A stretch of 64,000 nucleotides of DNA from Prauserella shujinwangii (GTDB taxonomy: Bacteria > Actinomycetota > Actinomycetes > Mycobacteriales > Pseudonocardiaceae). The DNA is taken from assembly GCF_003001955.1 (NCBI RefSeq), contig NZ_PVNH01000004.1:523053-587052 (forward strand). Direction: 5' to 3'. Every line of letters starts with the position of its first letter. Within the stretch, counting starts at the first letter, position 1. The notes below the pieces were generated by a model. It was not told where the DNA came from. It did no database searches and saw only the letters and a list, made by a program, of their open reading frames with translations. Both the position numbers and the translations under genes were made by a program. Of this stretch, positions 7,501 through 16,100 are shown piece by piece.

Positions 7501-8304
7501 TCAGCTCCCCGCCTCGGTCACCAGGTGGATGGGCGGTGGGTGGCGCCGGTCGGCCACCTGGCGCAGTACCTGGCGCGCCTGGTTCTCGGTGATGCACAGC
7601 TCGCGCGCCAACCTGGCGCGGCCGACCTGGCGGCCTTCTTCTTTGCCCGCCGCCACCAGGTCCGTCGCCCGGTCCACCAGGGCGTCGTCCACCTGGCGAC
7701 CAGGTGCCTGGCGAGCCTTTCGCCGGGTGGTGCGCGGCCGGGTCGCCCCCTTCTTCTCACCAGGCTGGTGCACCTGGTTTCCGATGTCCTCCAGGCTGGT
7801 GTCGGGTGCTGGCGCTACCTGGTGGTGTGGCTCTGGTTCGCCAGGAGGCCCCACCTCTGGGGCCGGGTTCTCCACCAGCCCCGGCACCCGGTGGGTCGCC
7901 AGGTTGTCGGCCTGGTGTGGCACCTGGCGTACCAGCCGCAGCACCAGCTCGAACGACACGGCGAACGCCAGGGGCGGCCAGGCGGCCACCAGCCGGGACA
8001 CCAGGTCCGGTTCGGCTGCCGCCACGTTCGCCGCCAGCGACACCAGGACGCCGACGATCAACGCCGTCCACGCCAGCCAGGGTGTCTCGCCCCGGCTGCG
8101 CCGAGCGTTGACGATCACCAGGGACGCCACCACCAAGAGGCCGTCAACCGAGAGCGGTACCAGGAACGCCAACCACGCCTCGCCGTGCGCCGCGGCCAAC
8201 TCGCGCATGTGCGTGTAGGAGGCGATCGCCGCCACCAATGCCACCAGGGCGCCGGACACCAGTCCGGCCGTGCGGGTGGCGCGTTCTGCCTGTAGTGCTG
8301 ACAT
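7501..8304 (-). CDS. DUF2637 membrane protein with C-terminal HTH-like segment (Spd-like)
   Basis: 267 aa, ATG at 8304, with a distant GGAGA as the only ribosome-site candidate. Residues about 12-125 contain four hydrophobic helices matching DUF2637, including LVPLSVDGLLVVASL. The linker is Pro/Glu/Gln-rich. The last 60 residues (RARLARELCITENQARQVLR) look like a helix-turn-helix. DUF2637 proteins are routinely encoded beside traB-like genes in actinomycete elements and may act as spread or replication-associated membrane proteins. The stop is 2 bases before the traB start. The 3' half is unusual for its density of CCWGG. The start codon is only 39 bases from the divergent ssb start. Confidence 0.75.
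   Translation of the reverse strand: MSALQAERATRTAGLVSGALVALVAAIASYTHMRELAAAHGEAWLAFLVPLSVDGLLVVASLVIVNARRSRGETPWLAWTALIVGVLVSLAANVAAAEPDLVSRLVAAWPPLAFAVSFELVLRLVRQVPHQADNLATHRVPGLVENPAPEVGPPGEPEPHHQVAPAPDTSLEDIGNQVHQPGEKKGATRPRTTRRKARQAPGRQVDDALVDRATDLVAAGKEEGRQVGRARLARELCITENQARQVLRQVADRRHPPPIHLVTEAGS
7521..7929. repeat. ACCTGGCG octamer array inside the DUF2637 gene
   Basis: The octamer ACCTGGCG occurs in the same orientation at 7556, 7568, 7611, 7625, 7691 and 7922 (start positions), plus one inverted copy at 7897-7904. The enclosing pentamer CCWGG is also crowded; I count 27 copies from 7521 to 8248. On the coding strand many copies are CGC-CAG-GT codon runs (Arg-Gln-Val). The array sits directly upstream of the translocase gene, so it may serve as translocase recognition or orienting sites. 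Codon repetition is the alternative. Confidence 0.5.
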
Positions 8305-8343
8305 CGTGATCGCCGAGTCTCCAATCAGGTCACCAATAGGTGT

Positions 8344-8745
8344 GTGCTGACGGTCGTCGGCAACGTGTGCAGCGACCTGACCCGGCGCACGGTCGCGAAC
8401 GGCGACGAGGTGGTGAGCTTCTGGCTGCGCAGCAATGAGCGGCGCTTCGACCGGGAGACCGCGCGCTGGCGGGACGGCCGGACGCTCGCCGTGCGGGTCA
8501 CGTGCTGGCGGCGCCTGGCCGCCACCGTGCGGACCTCGCTGGCGAAGGGCGACCCGGTCATCGTCAACGGCAGGCTGCACACCAGCACGTACGAGGCCGA
8601 GGGCACGGTGCGCGCCGTGCCCGAGCTGGAGGCGCTGGCGATCGGGCCGAACCTCTCGTGGTGCACGGCGAGCGTCACCCGGCTCGGCCGGAACAACGCG
8701 GACGGCACCGCGGGCGGCGAGCGGAAGGAGGTGTCGGCGGCGTGA
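8344..8745 (+). CDS. ssb: Single-stranded DNA-binding protein (Rv2478c-like), 5' end shortened
   Basis: 133 aa from GTG 8344, the first possible start after an in-frame stop at 8299. An OB fold is evident: LTVVGNV, SFWLRSNERRFD, VRVTCWRRLA, KGDPVIVNGRLHT. Homologues such as M. tuberculosis Rv2478c begin with about five residues (M-x-E-T-x) before LTVVG. Here those are missing and there is no Shine-Dalgarno site. The C-terminus lacks the acidic tip of the canonical replicative SSB, so this is the second, paralogous SSB. It precedes ettA as in mycobacteria. Loss of the 5' end coincides with the edge of the mobile-element segment. Confidence 0.8.
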   Translation: MLTVVGNVCSDLTRRTVANGDEVVSFWLRSNERRFDRETARWRDGRTLAVRVTCWRRLAATVRTSLAKGDPVIVNGRLHTSTYEAEGTVRAVPELEALAIGPNLSWCTASVTRLGRNNADGTAGGERKEVSAA

Positions 8746-8748
8746 GGC

Positions 8749-8810
8749 GGGCACGTCGCGTTCCGTGCCCGTGTGATCACGCAGTGAACGACGAGCCACC
8801 CTGGGTGGCT
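8749..8810 (+). terminator. Two hairpins after ssb
   Basis: GGGCACG/CGTGCCC (8749-8770, 7-bp stem, 8-base loop) begins 4 bases after the ssb stop. AGCCACC-CTG-GGTGGCT (8794-8810) follows. Neither has a U-run, as is usual for terminators in this GC range. They separate ssb from the ettA promoter. Confidence 0.45.
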
Positions 8811-8848
8811 GGGTGGTGACCGCCGTCAGTGCGCGGAACGGCTCACTC

Positions 8849-8854
8849 TACGAT
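8849..8854 (+). promoter_or_regulatory. -10 hexamer TACGAT of ettA (leaderless)
   Basis: TACGAT ends 7 bases before the ettA ATG at 8862. There is no Shine-Dalgarno site, so the transcript is probably leaderless. Confidence 0.55.
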
Positions 8855-8861
8855 CGATGGC

Positions 8862-10538
8862 ATGGCCGAGTTCATCTACACCATGAAAAAGGTGCGCAAG
8901 ACGGTCGGGGACAAGGTCATCCTCGACGACGTCAGCACCGCGTTCTACCCCGGCGCGAAGATCGGCGTCGTGGGCCCGAACGGTGCCGGGAAGTCCACCG
9001 TTCTCAAGATCATGGCGGGACTCGACCAGCCGAGCAACGGGGAGGCGTTCCTGCAGCCTGGCGCGAGTGTCGGCATCCTCCTGCAGGAGCCCCCGCTCAA
9101 CGAGGAGAAGACCGTCCGCGGCAACGTCGAGGAGGGCCTCGGCGAGATCAAGGTGAAGCTCGACCGCTTCAACCAGATCGCCGAGCAGCTCGCCACCGAC
9201 TACAGCGACGAGCTCATGGAGGAAATGGGCAAGCTGCAGGAGGAACTCGACCACGCCGACGCGTGGGAGCTCGACTCCCAGCTGGAACAGGCGATGGACG
9301 CGCTGCGCTGCCCACCGGGCGAGGAGGAGGTCACCCACCTCTCCGGCGGGGAGCGGCGCCGTGTCGCGCTCTGCAAGCTCCTGTTGTCGAAGCCGGACCT
9401 GCTGCTGCTGGACGAGCCCACCAACCACCTGGACGCCGAGAGCGTGCTGTGGCTCGAACAGTTCCTGGCCACCTACCCGGGCGCCGTCCTGGCGGTCACC
9501 CACGACCGGTACTTCCTGGACAACGTCGCCCAGTGGATCATGGAGCTGGACCGTGGCCGCGTCGTCGGGTACGAGGGCAACTACTCCACCTACCTGGAGA
9601 AGAAGCGCGAGCGGCTCGAGGTGCAGGGCAAGAAGGACGCCAAGCTCGCCAAGCGCCTGAAGAACGAGCTCGACTGGGTGCGGTCCAACGCCAAGGCCCG
9701 GCAGACCAAGTCCCGCTCCCGTCTCGACCGGTACGAGGAGATGGCCGCGGAGGCGGAGAAGACCAGGAAGCTGGACTTCGAGGAGATCCAGATCCCGCCC
9801 GGCCCCCGCCTGGGCAACGTGGTGGTCGAGGTCGAGCACCTGCGCAAGGGCTTCGAGGACCGGCTGCTGATCGACGACCTGTCGTTCATGCTGCCGCGCA
9901 ACGGCATCGTCGGTGTCATCGGGCCGAACGGCGTCGGCAAGACCACGCTGTTCAAGACGATCGTCGGACTGGAGCAGCCCGACTCGGGCACGGTGAAGAT
10001 CGGCGACACGGTCAAGCTGTCCTATGTGGACCAGACGAGGGCGGGTATCGACCCGGACAAGACGGTGTGGGAGGTCGTCTCCGACCGGCTGGACTACATC
10101 AACGTCGGGCAGGTCGAGATGCCCTCGCGCGCCTACGTCAGCGCGTTCGGGTTCAAGGGTCCCGATCAGCAGAAGCCCGCGGGCGTGCTCTCCGGTGGCG
10201 AGCGGAACCGGCTCAACCTCGCGTTGACCCTGAAGCAGGGCGGGAACCTGATCCTGCTCGACGAGCCGACCAACGACCTCGACGTCGAGACGCTCGGGTC
10301 GCTGGAGAACGCGCTGGAGCAGTTCCCCGGGTGCGCGGTGGTCATCTCGCACGACCGGTGGTTCCTCGACCGCGTGGCGACCCACATCCTCGCCTGGGAG
10401 GGCGACGACACCAACCCCGCCAAGTGGTTCTGGTTCGAGGGGAACTTCGAAGGCTACGAGAAGAACAAGGTGGAGCGGCTGGGTCCGGACGCGGCGCGCC
10501 CGCACCGGGTGACGCACCGCAAGCTCACCCGTGACTGA
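8862..10538 (+). CDS. ettA: Energy-dependent translational throttle protein EttA (ABC-F)
   Basis: 558 aa, full length. Two ABC domains without membrane segments. The first has Walker A GPNGAGKST (38-46), signature LSGGERRRVAL and Walker B LLLLDEPTNHLD. The second has GPNGVGKTT, LSGGERNRLNL and LILLDEPTNDLD. The charged linker between them (about 230-310) is the P-site tRNA interaction motif of ABC-F proteins. EttA binds the ribosomal E site and gates the first peptide bond according to ATP level. The start at MAEFIYTMKK is the conserved one and is leaderless. It corresponds to M. tuberculosis Rv2477c, with ssb upstream and gdh downstream conserved. Confidence 0.97.
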   Translation: MAEFIYTMKKVRKTVGDKVILDDVSTAFYPGAKIGVVGPNGAGKSTVLKIMAGLDQPSNGEAFLQPGASVGILLQEPPLNEEKTVRGNVEEGLGEIKVKLDRFNQIAEQLATDYSDELMEEMGKLQEELDHADAWELDSQLEQAMDALRCPPGEEEVTHLSGGERRRVALCKLLLSKPDLLLLDEPTNHLDAESVLWLEQFLATYPGAVLAVTHDRYFLDNVAQWIMELDRGRVVGYEGNYSTYLEKKRERLEVQGKKDAKLAKRLKNELDWVRSNAKARQTKSRSRLDRYEEMAAEAEKTRKLDFEEIQIPPGPRLGNVVVEVEHLRKGFEDRLLIDDLSFMLPRNGIVGVIGPNGVGKTTLFKTIVGLEQPDSGTVKIGDTVKLSYVDQTRAGIDPDKTVWEVVSDRLDYINVGQVEMPSRAYVSAFGFKGPDQQKPAGVLSGGERNRLNLALTLKQGGNLILLDEPTNDLDVETLGSLENALEQFPGCAVVISHDRWFLDRVATHILAWEGDDTNPAKWFWFEGNFEGYEKNKVERLGPDAARPHRVTHRKLTRD

Positions 10539-10613
10539 CCGAGTGATGTGAACCAGGTCCCCGACGCCCGCGCTGAGCGAGCACGCCGGAGCCAACACTG
10601 AGCGGAGTCCCCC

Positions 10614-12947
10614 GTGGTAGCCAGTAAGCACACCAGCCGAAGCGCGGCCAACGGCCGCCGTCCCGCGGTTCGCAGCGGTGCCGAAGGGGGGACGTACTCC
10701 GTGGAGCAGCTCGTCGAGCAGGCGGGCCGGTTCGGCCTGCGGGCCCCGGAGCTCGCGCTGGTGCTGGGCGAGCGGGCGGCCTCGCTCGCCGAGGCCGCCG
10801 GCGCGAACGAGCTGTGGGTGCGGGCGGAGACGCTGGTCGTGCAGGCCAGGGTGCGCCTCGGGCACCGGGCACCGACCGTGGGCAGGGCGGTCGCGGCGAT
10901 GCGGGCGGCCGAGGACGCGGGCAGGCCCGAGCTCGCCGCCCAGCTGCGGACCGACCTCGCGGTGTGCGCCCGGAGCGTCGGGGCGCCGCTCACCGGGCTC
11001 GCCGCGCTGCGCCCGGTGCTGACGGTCACGGGGCTGTCCGCCATCCAGCGCGCGACCGCCCTGTGCCACCTCGTGGGCTGTCTCGGCACGCTCGGCCGCA
11101 AGGTCGAGCTCGACCGGGTGCTCATGGAGGGCGACCGGCTGGTGTCCGGCGACGACTCGCTCGACGGTGACGTGCAGCTACTGGCCCGTGCCCTGCTGCG
11201 GGTCGGCATCTCCGCCCACCGGCGCAGGCACGGCGACCTCGTCGGGGCCGCCGACGCGTCCCGGACCGGCATCGGGTTCCTCGACCACCTCGACGACCCC
11301 GCCGCCGACGGCGGCCTCGCCCGGGTGCGGCTGGTGCTGGAGCTGGTCTGCGCGCTCCTCGACCGCGGCGAGCTGGAGCTGGCCGCCGAACTCGCGCAGC
11401 CGGTCCTGGACGCGCCTGTGCGAGCGGCGAGCGTGGCCCCGGTCGCGTGGTTGCGGCTCGCCATCGCCACCCGGGTGCACCTGCGCAACGGCTCCGCCGA
11501 GGCCGCGGCGCGGGTACTGCGGGACGCCGCGCACAGCGCGGCCCGGCACGACCTGCACGCGCTGGCCGCCCGGCTCTGGCTGGAGCTGGCCAACGTGGAG
11601 GAACGGGTGGGCGAGCTGGCGGATGCCATCCAGTGCCTGCACCGGGCCCGGGCCGCCGAGCACGTGCACGCCCGCGCCCGCAGCCAGGCGCGGGCGCTGC
11701 TCACCGGCGAGTTCGGTGCGGGGGAGCAGGCGCCGGTCGACCTCGCCGAGGTGGTGGCCGCCGCGGCGCGGTCCGCCGTGCCCGCCAGGCCGGGTACCGC
11801 GGAGACCATGGTGCTGCCCGCGCTGCGGCTGGCGCCGGAACCGGCCACCGCGGCCGGTCGTGCGGCTTCCGGGGGCCCGGTGGTGGCCGACGAGCGGCCG
11901 TCGTCCCCGGCGAGTGCGGGCTGGGCGGACGAGCCCGCGCGGGCGCGGCGACAGGAGACCGCCGCGCCGTCGTGGACCTTCGAGCCCCCGCGGGAACCCG
12001 AACGGTCCTGGGCGGAGTGGTCGGAGGAGCCCCGGCCGGCCGAGCGGGAGCAGCCCACCGCGGGCGGCAGGCGGCGCGCCCCGGACACCGAAGACGCCCA
12101 GCGGGGCGGGGAGACGGGCACCGGGGAACGCACCGCCTCCACCTCGACCACCTCGAACACCTCGACTACCACCTCGACGTCCTCGTCCACCGGGGCGGGC
12201 CGCAGCACCCGGCACGACTCCGAGCACGGTTCGGTGGCGGCGCGCTCGGTGCTCGACCGGCTCGGCATCACCGCGGGGGGCTCGGGCGGGCGCAGGCGGG
12301 CTCCCGAGAGCGAGGAGGGGTCCCGCTCCCGCCGTAGCGCCGAGCCCGAGTGGGCCGGCGGCGGCTTCTCCGGCGGCGGGTCCGCCGACTACATGTCCGC
12401 GAACTACGCGTCCGTCCCGAGCGCCGAGGGCGGCGGTGACACCGGCGGCACAGACCGCACTCACGCCACGCACGGCACCGGCGTGGCCGGGGATTCCGGC
12501 GACACCCGGCGGAGCGAGCCGGCGTACGACACCTCCGCCGAGTCCGGGGGCGGGCAGCCGTCCGCTGAGCGGCGGGACGAGGAGAGCGGCACCGCGCACG
12601 ACGACTACGGCTGGTTGCCCCGCCTGCGGCTGCCGCCCTCGCTCGCCCCGATCGACGACTTCTCGCCGGGCTCCTCGGCCCCCGCCGCCGAGGAGGACCG
12701 GGCGCCCGACCCGGAGCCGCCCGCCGCCGAACCCGTCGGCTACGGCTCCGGCTCGTACGATGGCGGCCAGCGGTTCGACGACGAGCCGCCACCGGGTGCC
12801 GGGCTCGCCGAACTGCTCGCCAGGGCCCTCGCCGAGCACAAGGCGGGTACCTCCAGCGCCGCCGCCCTGGTGAAGCAGCTCGGGACCCAGCACAGCGACT
12901 ATGACCAGCCCCGGCGCGTCAACGGCGGGCAGCACAACGACGACTGA
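10614..12947 (+). CDS. Helical-repeat (TPR-like) protein with long disordered tail
   Basis: 777 aa, GTG start with GGAG 8 bases upstream. Residues about 25-395 are an alanine/leucine-rich alpha solenoid built of helix pairs (for example AELAAQLRTDLAVCARSVGA and LWLELANVEERVGELADAIQ), consistent with TPR-like repeats. Residues about 400-730 are low-complexity: Pro/Glu/Arg, then a Ser/Thr run near 505-530, then Gly/Ser/Asp. A short conserved-looking helix (LAELLARALAEHKAG) lies near the end. It is probably a cytoplasmic scaffold. It sits between ettA and gdh, where mycobacteria have no such gene. Function unknown. Confidence 0.75.
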   Translation: MVASKHTSRSAANGRRPAVRSGAEGGTYSVEQLVEQAGRFGLRAPELALVLGERAASLAEAAGANELWVRAETLVVQARVRLGHRAPTVGRAVAAMRAAEDAGRPELAAQLRTDLAVCARSVGAPLTGLAALRPVLTVTGLSAIQRATALCHLVGCLGTLGRKVELDRVLMEGDRLVSGDDSLDGDVQLLARALLRVGISAHRRRHGDLVGAADASRTGIGFLDHLDDPAADGGLARVRLVLELVCALLDRGELELAAELAQPVLDAPVRAASVAPVAWLRLAIATRVHLRNGSAEAAARVLRDAAHSAARHDLHALAARLWLELANVEERVGELADAIQCLHRARAAEHVHARARSQARALLTGEFGAGEQAPVDLAEVVAAAARSAVPARPGTAETMVLPALRLAPEPATAAGRAASGGPVVADERPSSPASAGWADEPARARRQETAAPSWTFEPPREPERSWAEWSEEPRPAEREQPTAGGRRRAPDTEDAQRGGETGTGERTASTSTTSNTSTTTSTSSSTGAGRSTRHDSEHGSVAARSVLDRLGITAGGSGGRRRAPESEEGSRSRRSAEPEWAGGGFSGGGSADYMSANYASVPSAEGGGDTGGTDRTHATHGTGVAGDSGDTRRSEPAYDTSAESGGGQPSAERRDEESGTAHDDYGWLPRLRLPPSLAPIDDFSPGSSAPAAEEDRAPDPEPPAAEPVGYGSGSYDGGQRFDDEPPPGAGLAELLARALAEHKAGTSSAAALVKQLGTQHSDYDQPRRVNGGQHNDD

Positions 12948-12967
12948 CCCCAGCCCGGACAGGGTCG

Positions 12968-13012
12968 TGAGTGGCTCGTTGCGGACACCTCTCGTCAGTA
13001 ACGAGCCACTCA
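12968..13012. terminator. Palindromic repeat, family A copy 1
   Basis: TGAGTGGCTCGTT and AACGAGCCACTCA form a 13-bp perfect stem with a 19-base loop, 20 bases after the stop of the helical-repeat gene. The right arm, CAGTAACGAGCCACTCA, is identical over 17 bases to the palindrome at 57613-57665, so this is a dispersed element. Likely a terminator. Confidence 0.6.
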
Positions 13013-13151
13013 GGGCATCCGCCGGAGCGGGAACCGGGGCCGTCGAGGGGGCCTGGAGTCGCCAGGCCGCAAGCCGTCGGCGCGTCCGATCGCAGTAGGG
13101 TGTGCGCGGATCGGCACGACGGTGTGTCACGGCCAGGAGTGGAGAGTTGCG

Positions 13152-16100
13152 TTGCCTGACATGAGCTCGACCGGAGTCTCGGCTCGGCCCTCGAGCGAGA
13201 CCATGGACGCCGGAACCCGGCGAGCGAGCCCGGAACAGATGCGGGACGAGCTCGTCGAGGTCACCGCCGAGCGCGCGCCGGACATCGCCGAACTGATCCG
13301 CCTCTACTACCGGCTGATCCCGGCCGAGGAGATCGTGGGCGACGATCCCGTCGACCTCGTCGGCGCGGTCCGGTCCCACCTCCAGCTGGCCGAGCGGCGG
13401 GTGCCCGGCAGGCCCGTGGTCAGGTTGCTGAACCCCACCTCCGCCGAGGACGGCTGGAGCCGCGAGTCCACGGTCGTGCAGCTGGTCACCGACGACATGC
13501 CCTACCTCGTGGACTCGGTCGCCGCGGACCTGTCCCGCAGCGGCGTCCACGTGCACCGCATCGTGCATCCCATCGTCGTCGTGAGCCGCGACGTCACCGG
13601 GAACCTGCTGGACGTGCACCCGGGCGCCGACGTCGCCGCGCCGCCGCGGGGCTCCACGATCGAGTCGTGGATGTATCTCGAGATCGACCCGATCAGCGAC
13701 CCGCAGCGCGCGCGGGAGATCGAGAACGAGCTCACCGCGGTCATCGGCGACGTCCGGGAGGTCGTCGAGGACACCGACAAGATGATCGAGGCCGCGCGGG
13801 GCATCGCCGCGTCGCTGGACTCGGACCCGCCGCCGCTGCCGGAGGACGAGGTCAGCGGCGGCGCCGACCTGCTGCGCTGGCTCGCGGCGGGGCACTTCAC
13901 CTTCCTCGGCTACCGGCACTACGAGCTGGTCGAGGAGCCCGGCACCGGTGAGCCCGCGCTGCGGGCCGTGCTGGCCTCCGGGCTCGGCGTGCTGCGCCAG
14001 GACAGCCTCGCCGCGCGCAGCCTCATCGCGGGCCCGGACAGCGGCGCGCAGGCGCTGGCGCCCTCGTTGCTGGTGCTCACCCAGGCCAGCGCACCGTCCA
14101 CAGTGCACCGTCCGATCTACCCGTACTACGTCGGCGTCAAGACCTTCGACTCCCGGGGCAACGTCACCGGGGAACACCGTTTCCTGGGCATGTTCACCAC
14201 GTCGGCGCTGCACGAGGACGTGCTCGACATCCCGGTGATCGAGCGCCGCGTGCGGGAGGTCATCCACCGCGCGGGCTTCCCGATGGAATCCTACTCCGGC
14301 CAGCGGATGCTGGAGGTCCTGCAGAACTGGCCGAGGGCGGACCTGTTCTCCGCCGACGTCGAGTCGCTCTACGCCACCGCGACCGGGGCCATCACCCTCG
14401 CCGACCGGCGCAGGCTGCGCCTGTTCCTCCGCCGCGACCCGTACGGCCGGTTCTACTCGTGCCTGGTGTTCCTGCCGAGGGACCGCTACACGACCCGCTC
14501 CCGGCTGGCCATGCAGGAGGTGCTGCTCGAGGAGCTGGAGGGGACGCACCTGGAGTACAGCACCCGGCTCGGCGAGACGATGCTCGCGCAGGTGCACTTC
14601 ACCGTGCACACCGAGCCCGGCGGCGCGGGGGAGCCGGACACGCTGCGCATCCAGGAACGGCTCAACGAAGCCGTGCGCAGCTGGGACGACCTGCTCGTCG
14701 AGGCGATCCTGGCCGAGCGCAGGGAGCGCACCGGCACCGGCAAGGCGCTCACGGTGGCCGGTGAGGAGTCCGCCACCGAACTGGGCCACCGGTACGCCTC
14801 GGTGTTCCCCGAGGCGTACAAGGAGGACTTCACCGCCGAGGTCGCGCTCGCGGACCTGCGCAAGCTCGAGTCGCTGAACGACCAGAGCGACCTCGAGATG
14901 ACGTTCTACGTGCATCCCGACGCCGCCCCGGGGGAGCGCCGGTTCAAGCTGTACCTGCTGGGCGAGGGCGTCACGCTGTCCACCGTGCTGCCGATGCTGC
15001 AGCGCATGGGCGTCGAGGTCATCGACGAGCGGCCGTACGAGATGCGCCGCGAGGACGGGACCCGTTCGTGGATCTACGACTTCGGGTTGCGCGTCGAGCA
15101 GCGGGTGCTGGAGCAGATCAGCCAGCGAGACGAGCGCGACCTTCAGGTCCGCTTCCAGGAGGCGTTCGCCGCCGCCTGGCACGGCGACTGCGAGGTCGAC
15201 GGGTTCAACGCGCTCGTCCTGCGCGCGGGCCTGACCTGGCGGCAGGCCGCCGTGCTGCGCGCCTACTCCCGCTACCTGCGGCAGGCGGGCAGCCCGTACT
15301 CGCAGGAGTACATCGAGAACGCGGTCCTCGCGCACACCGACATCGCCACCGCGCTGGTGCGGCTGTTCGAGATCCGGTTCTCGCTCGACCTCGCCGAGGA
15401 GCAGCGGCAGCACCAGGTCGACAGCCACATCGCCGAGATCAACTCGCTCGTCGACGCGGTGACCAGCCTCGACGAGGACCGGATCCTGCGCAGGCTGATG
15501 TCGGTCATCGTGGCCACGCTGCGCACGAACTACCGGGTGACCGACCGGGACGGGCGGCCGAGGCCGTACCTGGCGTTCAAGCTGGATCCGCCGAGCGTGC
15601 CGGACCTGCCCGAGCCCCGCCCGGCCTACGAGATCTTCGTGTACTCGCCGCGGGTCGAGGGCGTGCACCTGCGCTTCGGCTCGGTGGCCCGGGGCGGGCT
15701 GCGCTGGTCGGACCGGCGGGAGGACTTCCGCACCGAGGTGCTGGGCCTGGTGAAGGCGCAGGCGGTGAAGAACGCCGTGATCGTGCCCGTCGGCGCCAAG
15801 GGTGGCTTCGTCGTGAAGCGCCCGCCGGCTCCCACGGGCGACCCGGCGCTGGACCGCGAGGCCCACCAGGCGGAGGGCATCGCGTGCTACCGCATGTTCA
15901 TCTCCGGCCTGCTGGACCTCACCGACAATCTGGTCGACGGCCGGACGGTGCCCGCACCCGACGTCGTGCGCTACGACGGCGACGACAACTACCTGGTGGT
16001 GGCCGCCGACAAGGGCACGGCGACGTTCTCGGACATCGCCAACGAGGTGTCGGCGAGCTACGGCTTCTGGCTCGGCGACGCCTTCGCCTCCGGCGGCTCC

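Noticed and set aside
5457..8295. Plus-strand open frames opposite traB and the DUF2637 gene
   Set aside because: They lack ribosome sites and protein motifs, while the minus-strand genes carry Walker motifs and membrane helices.
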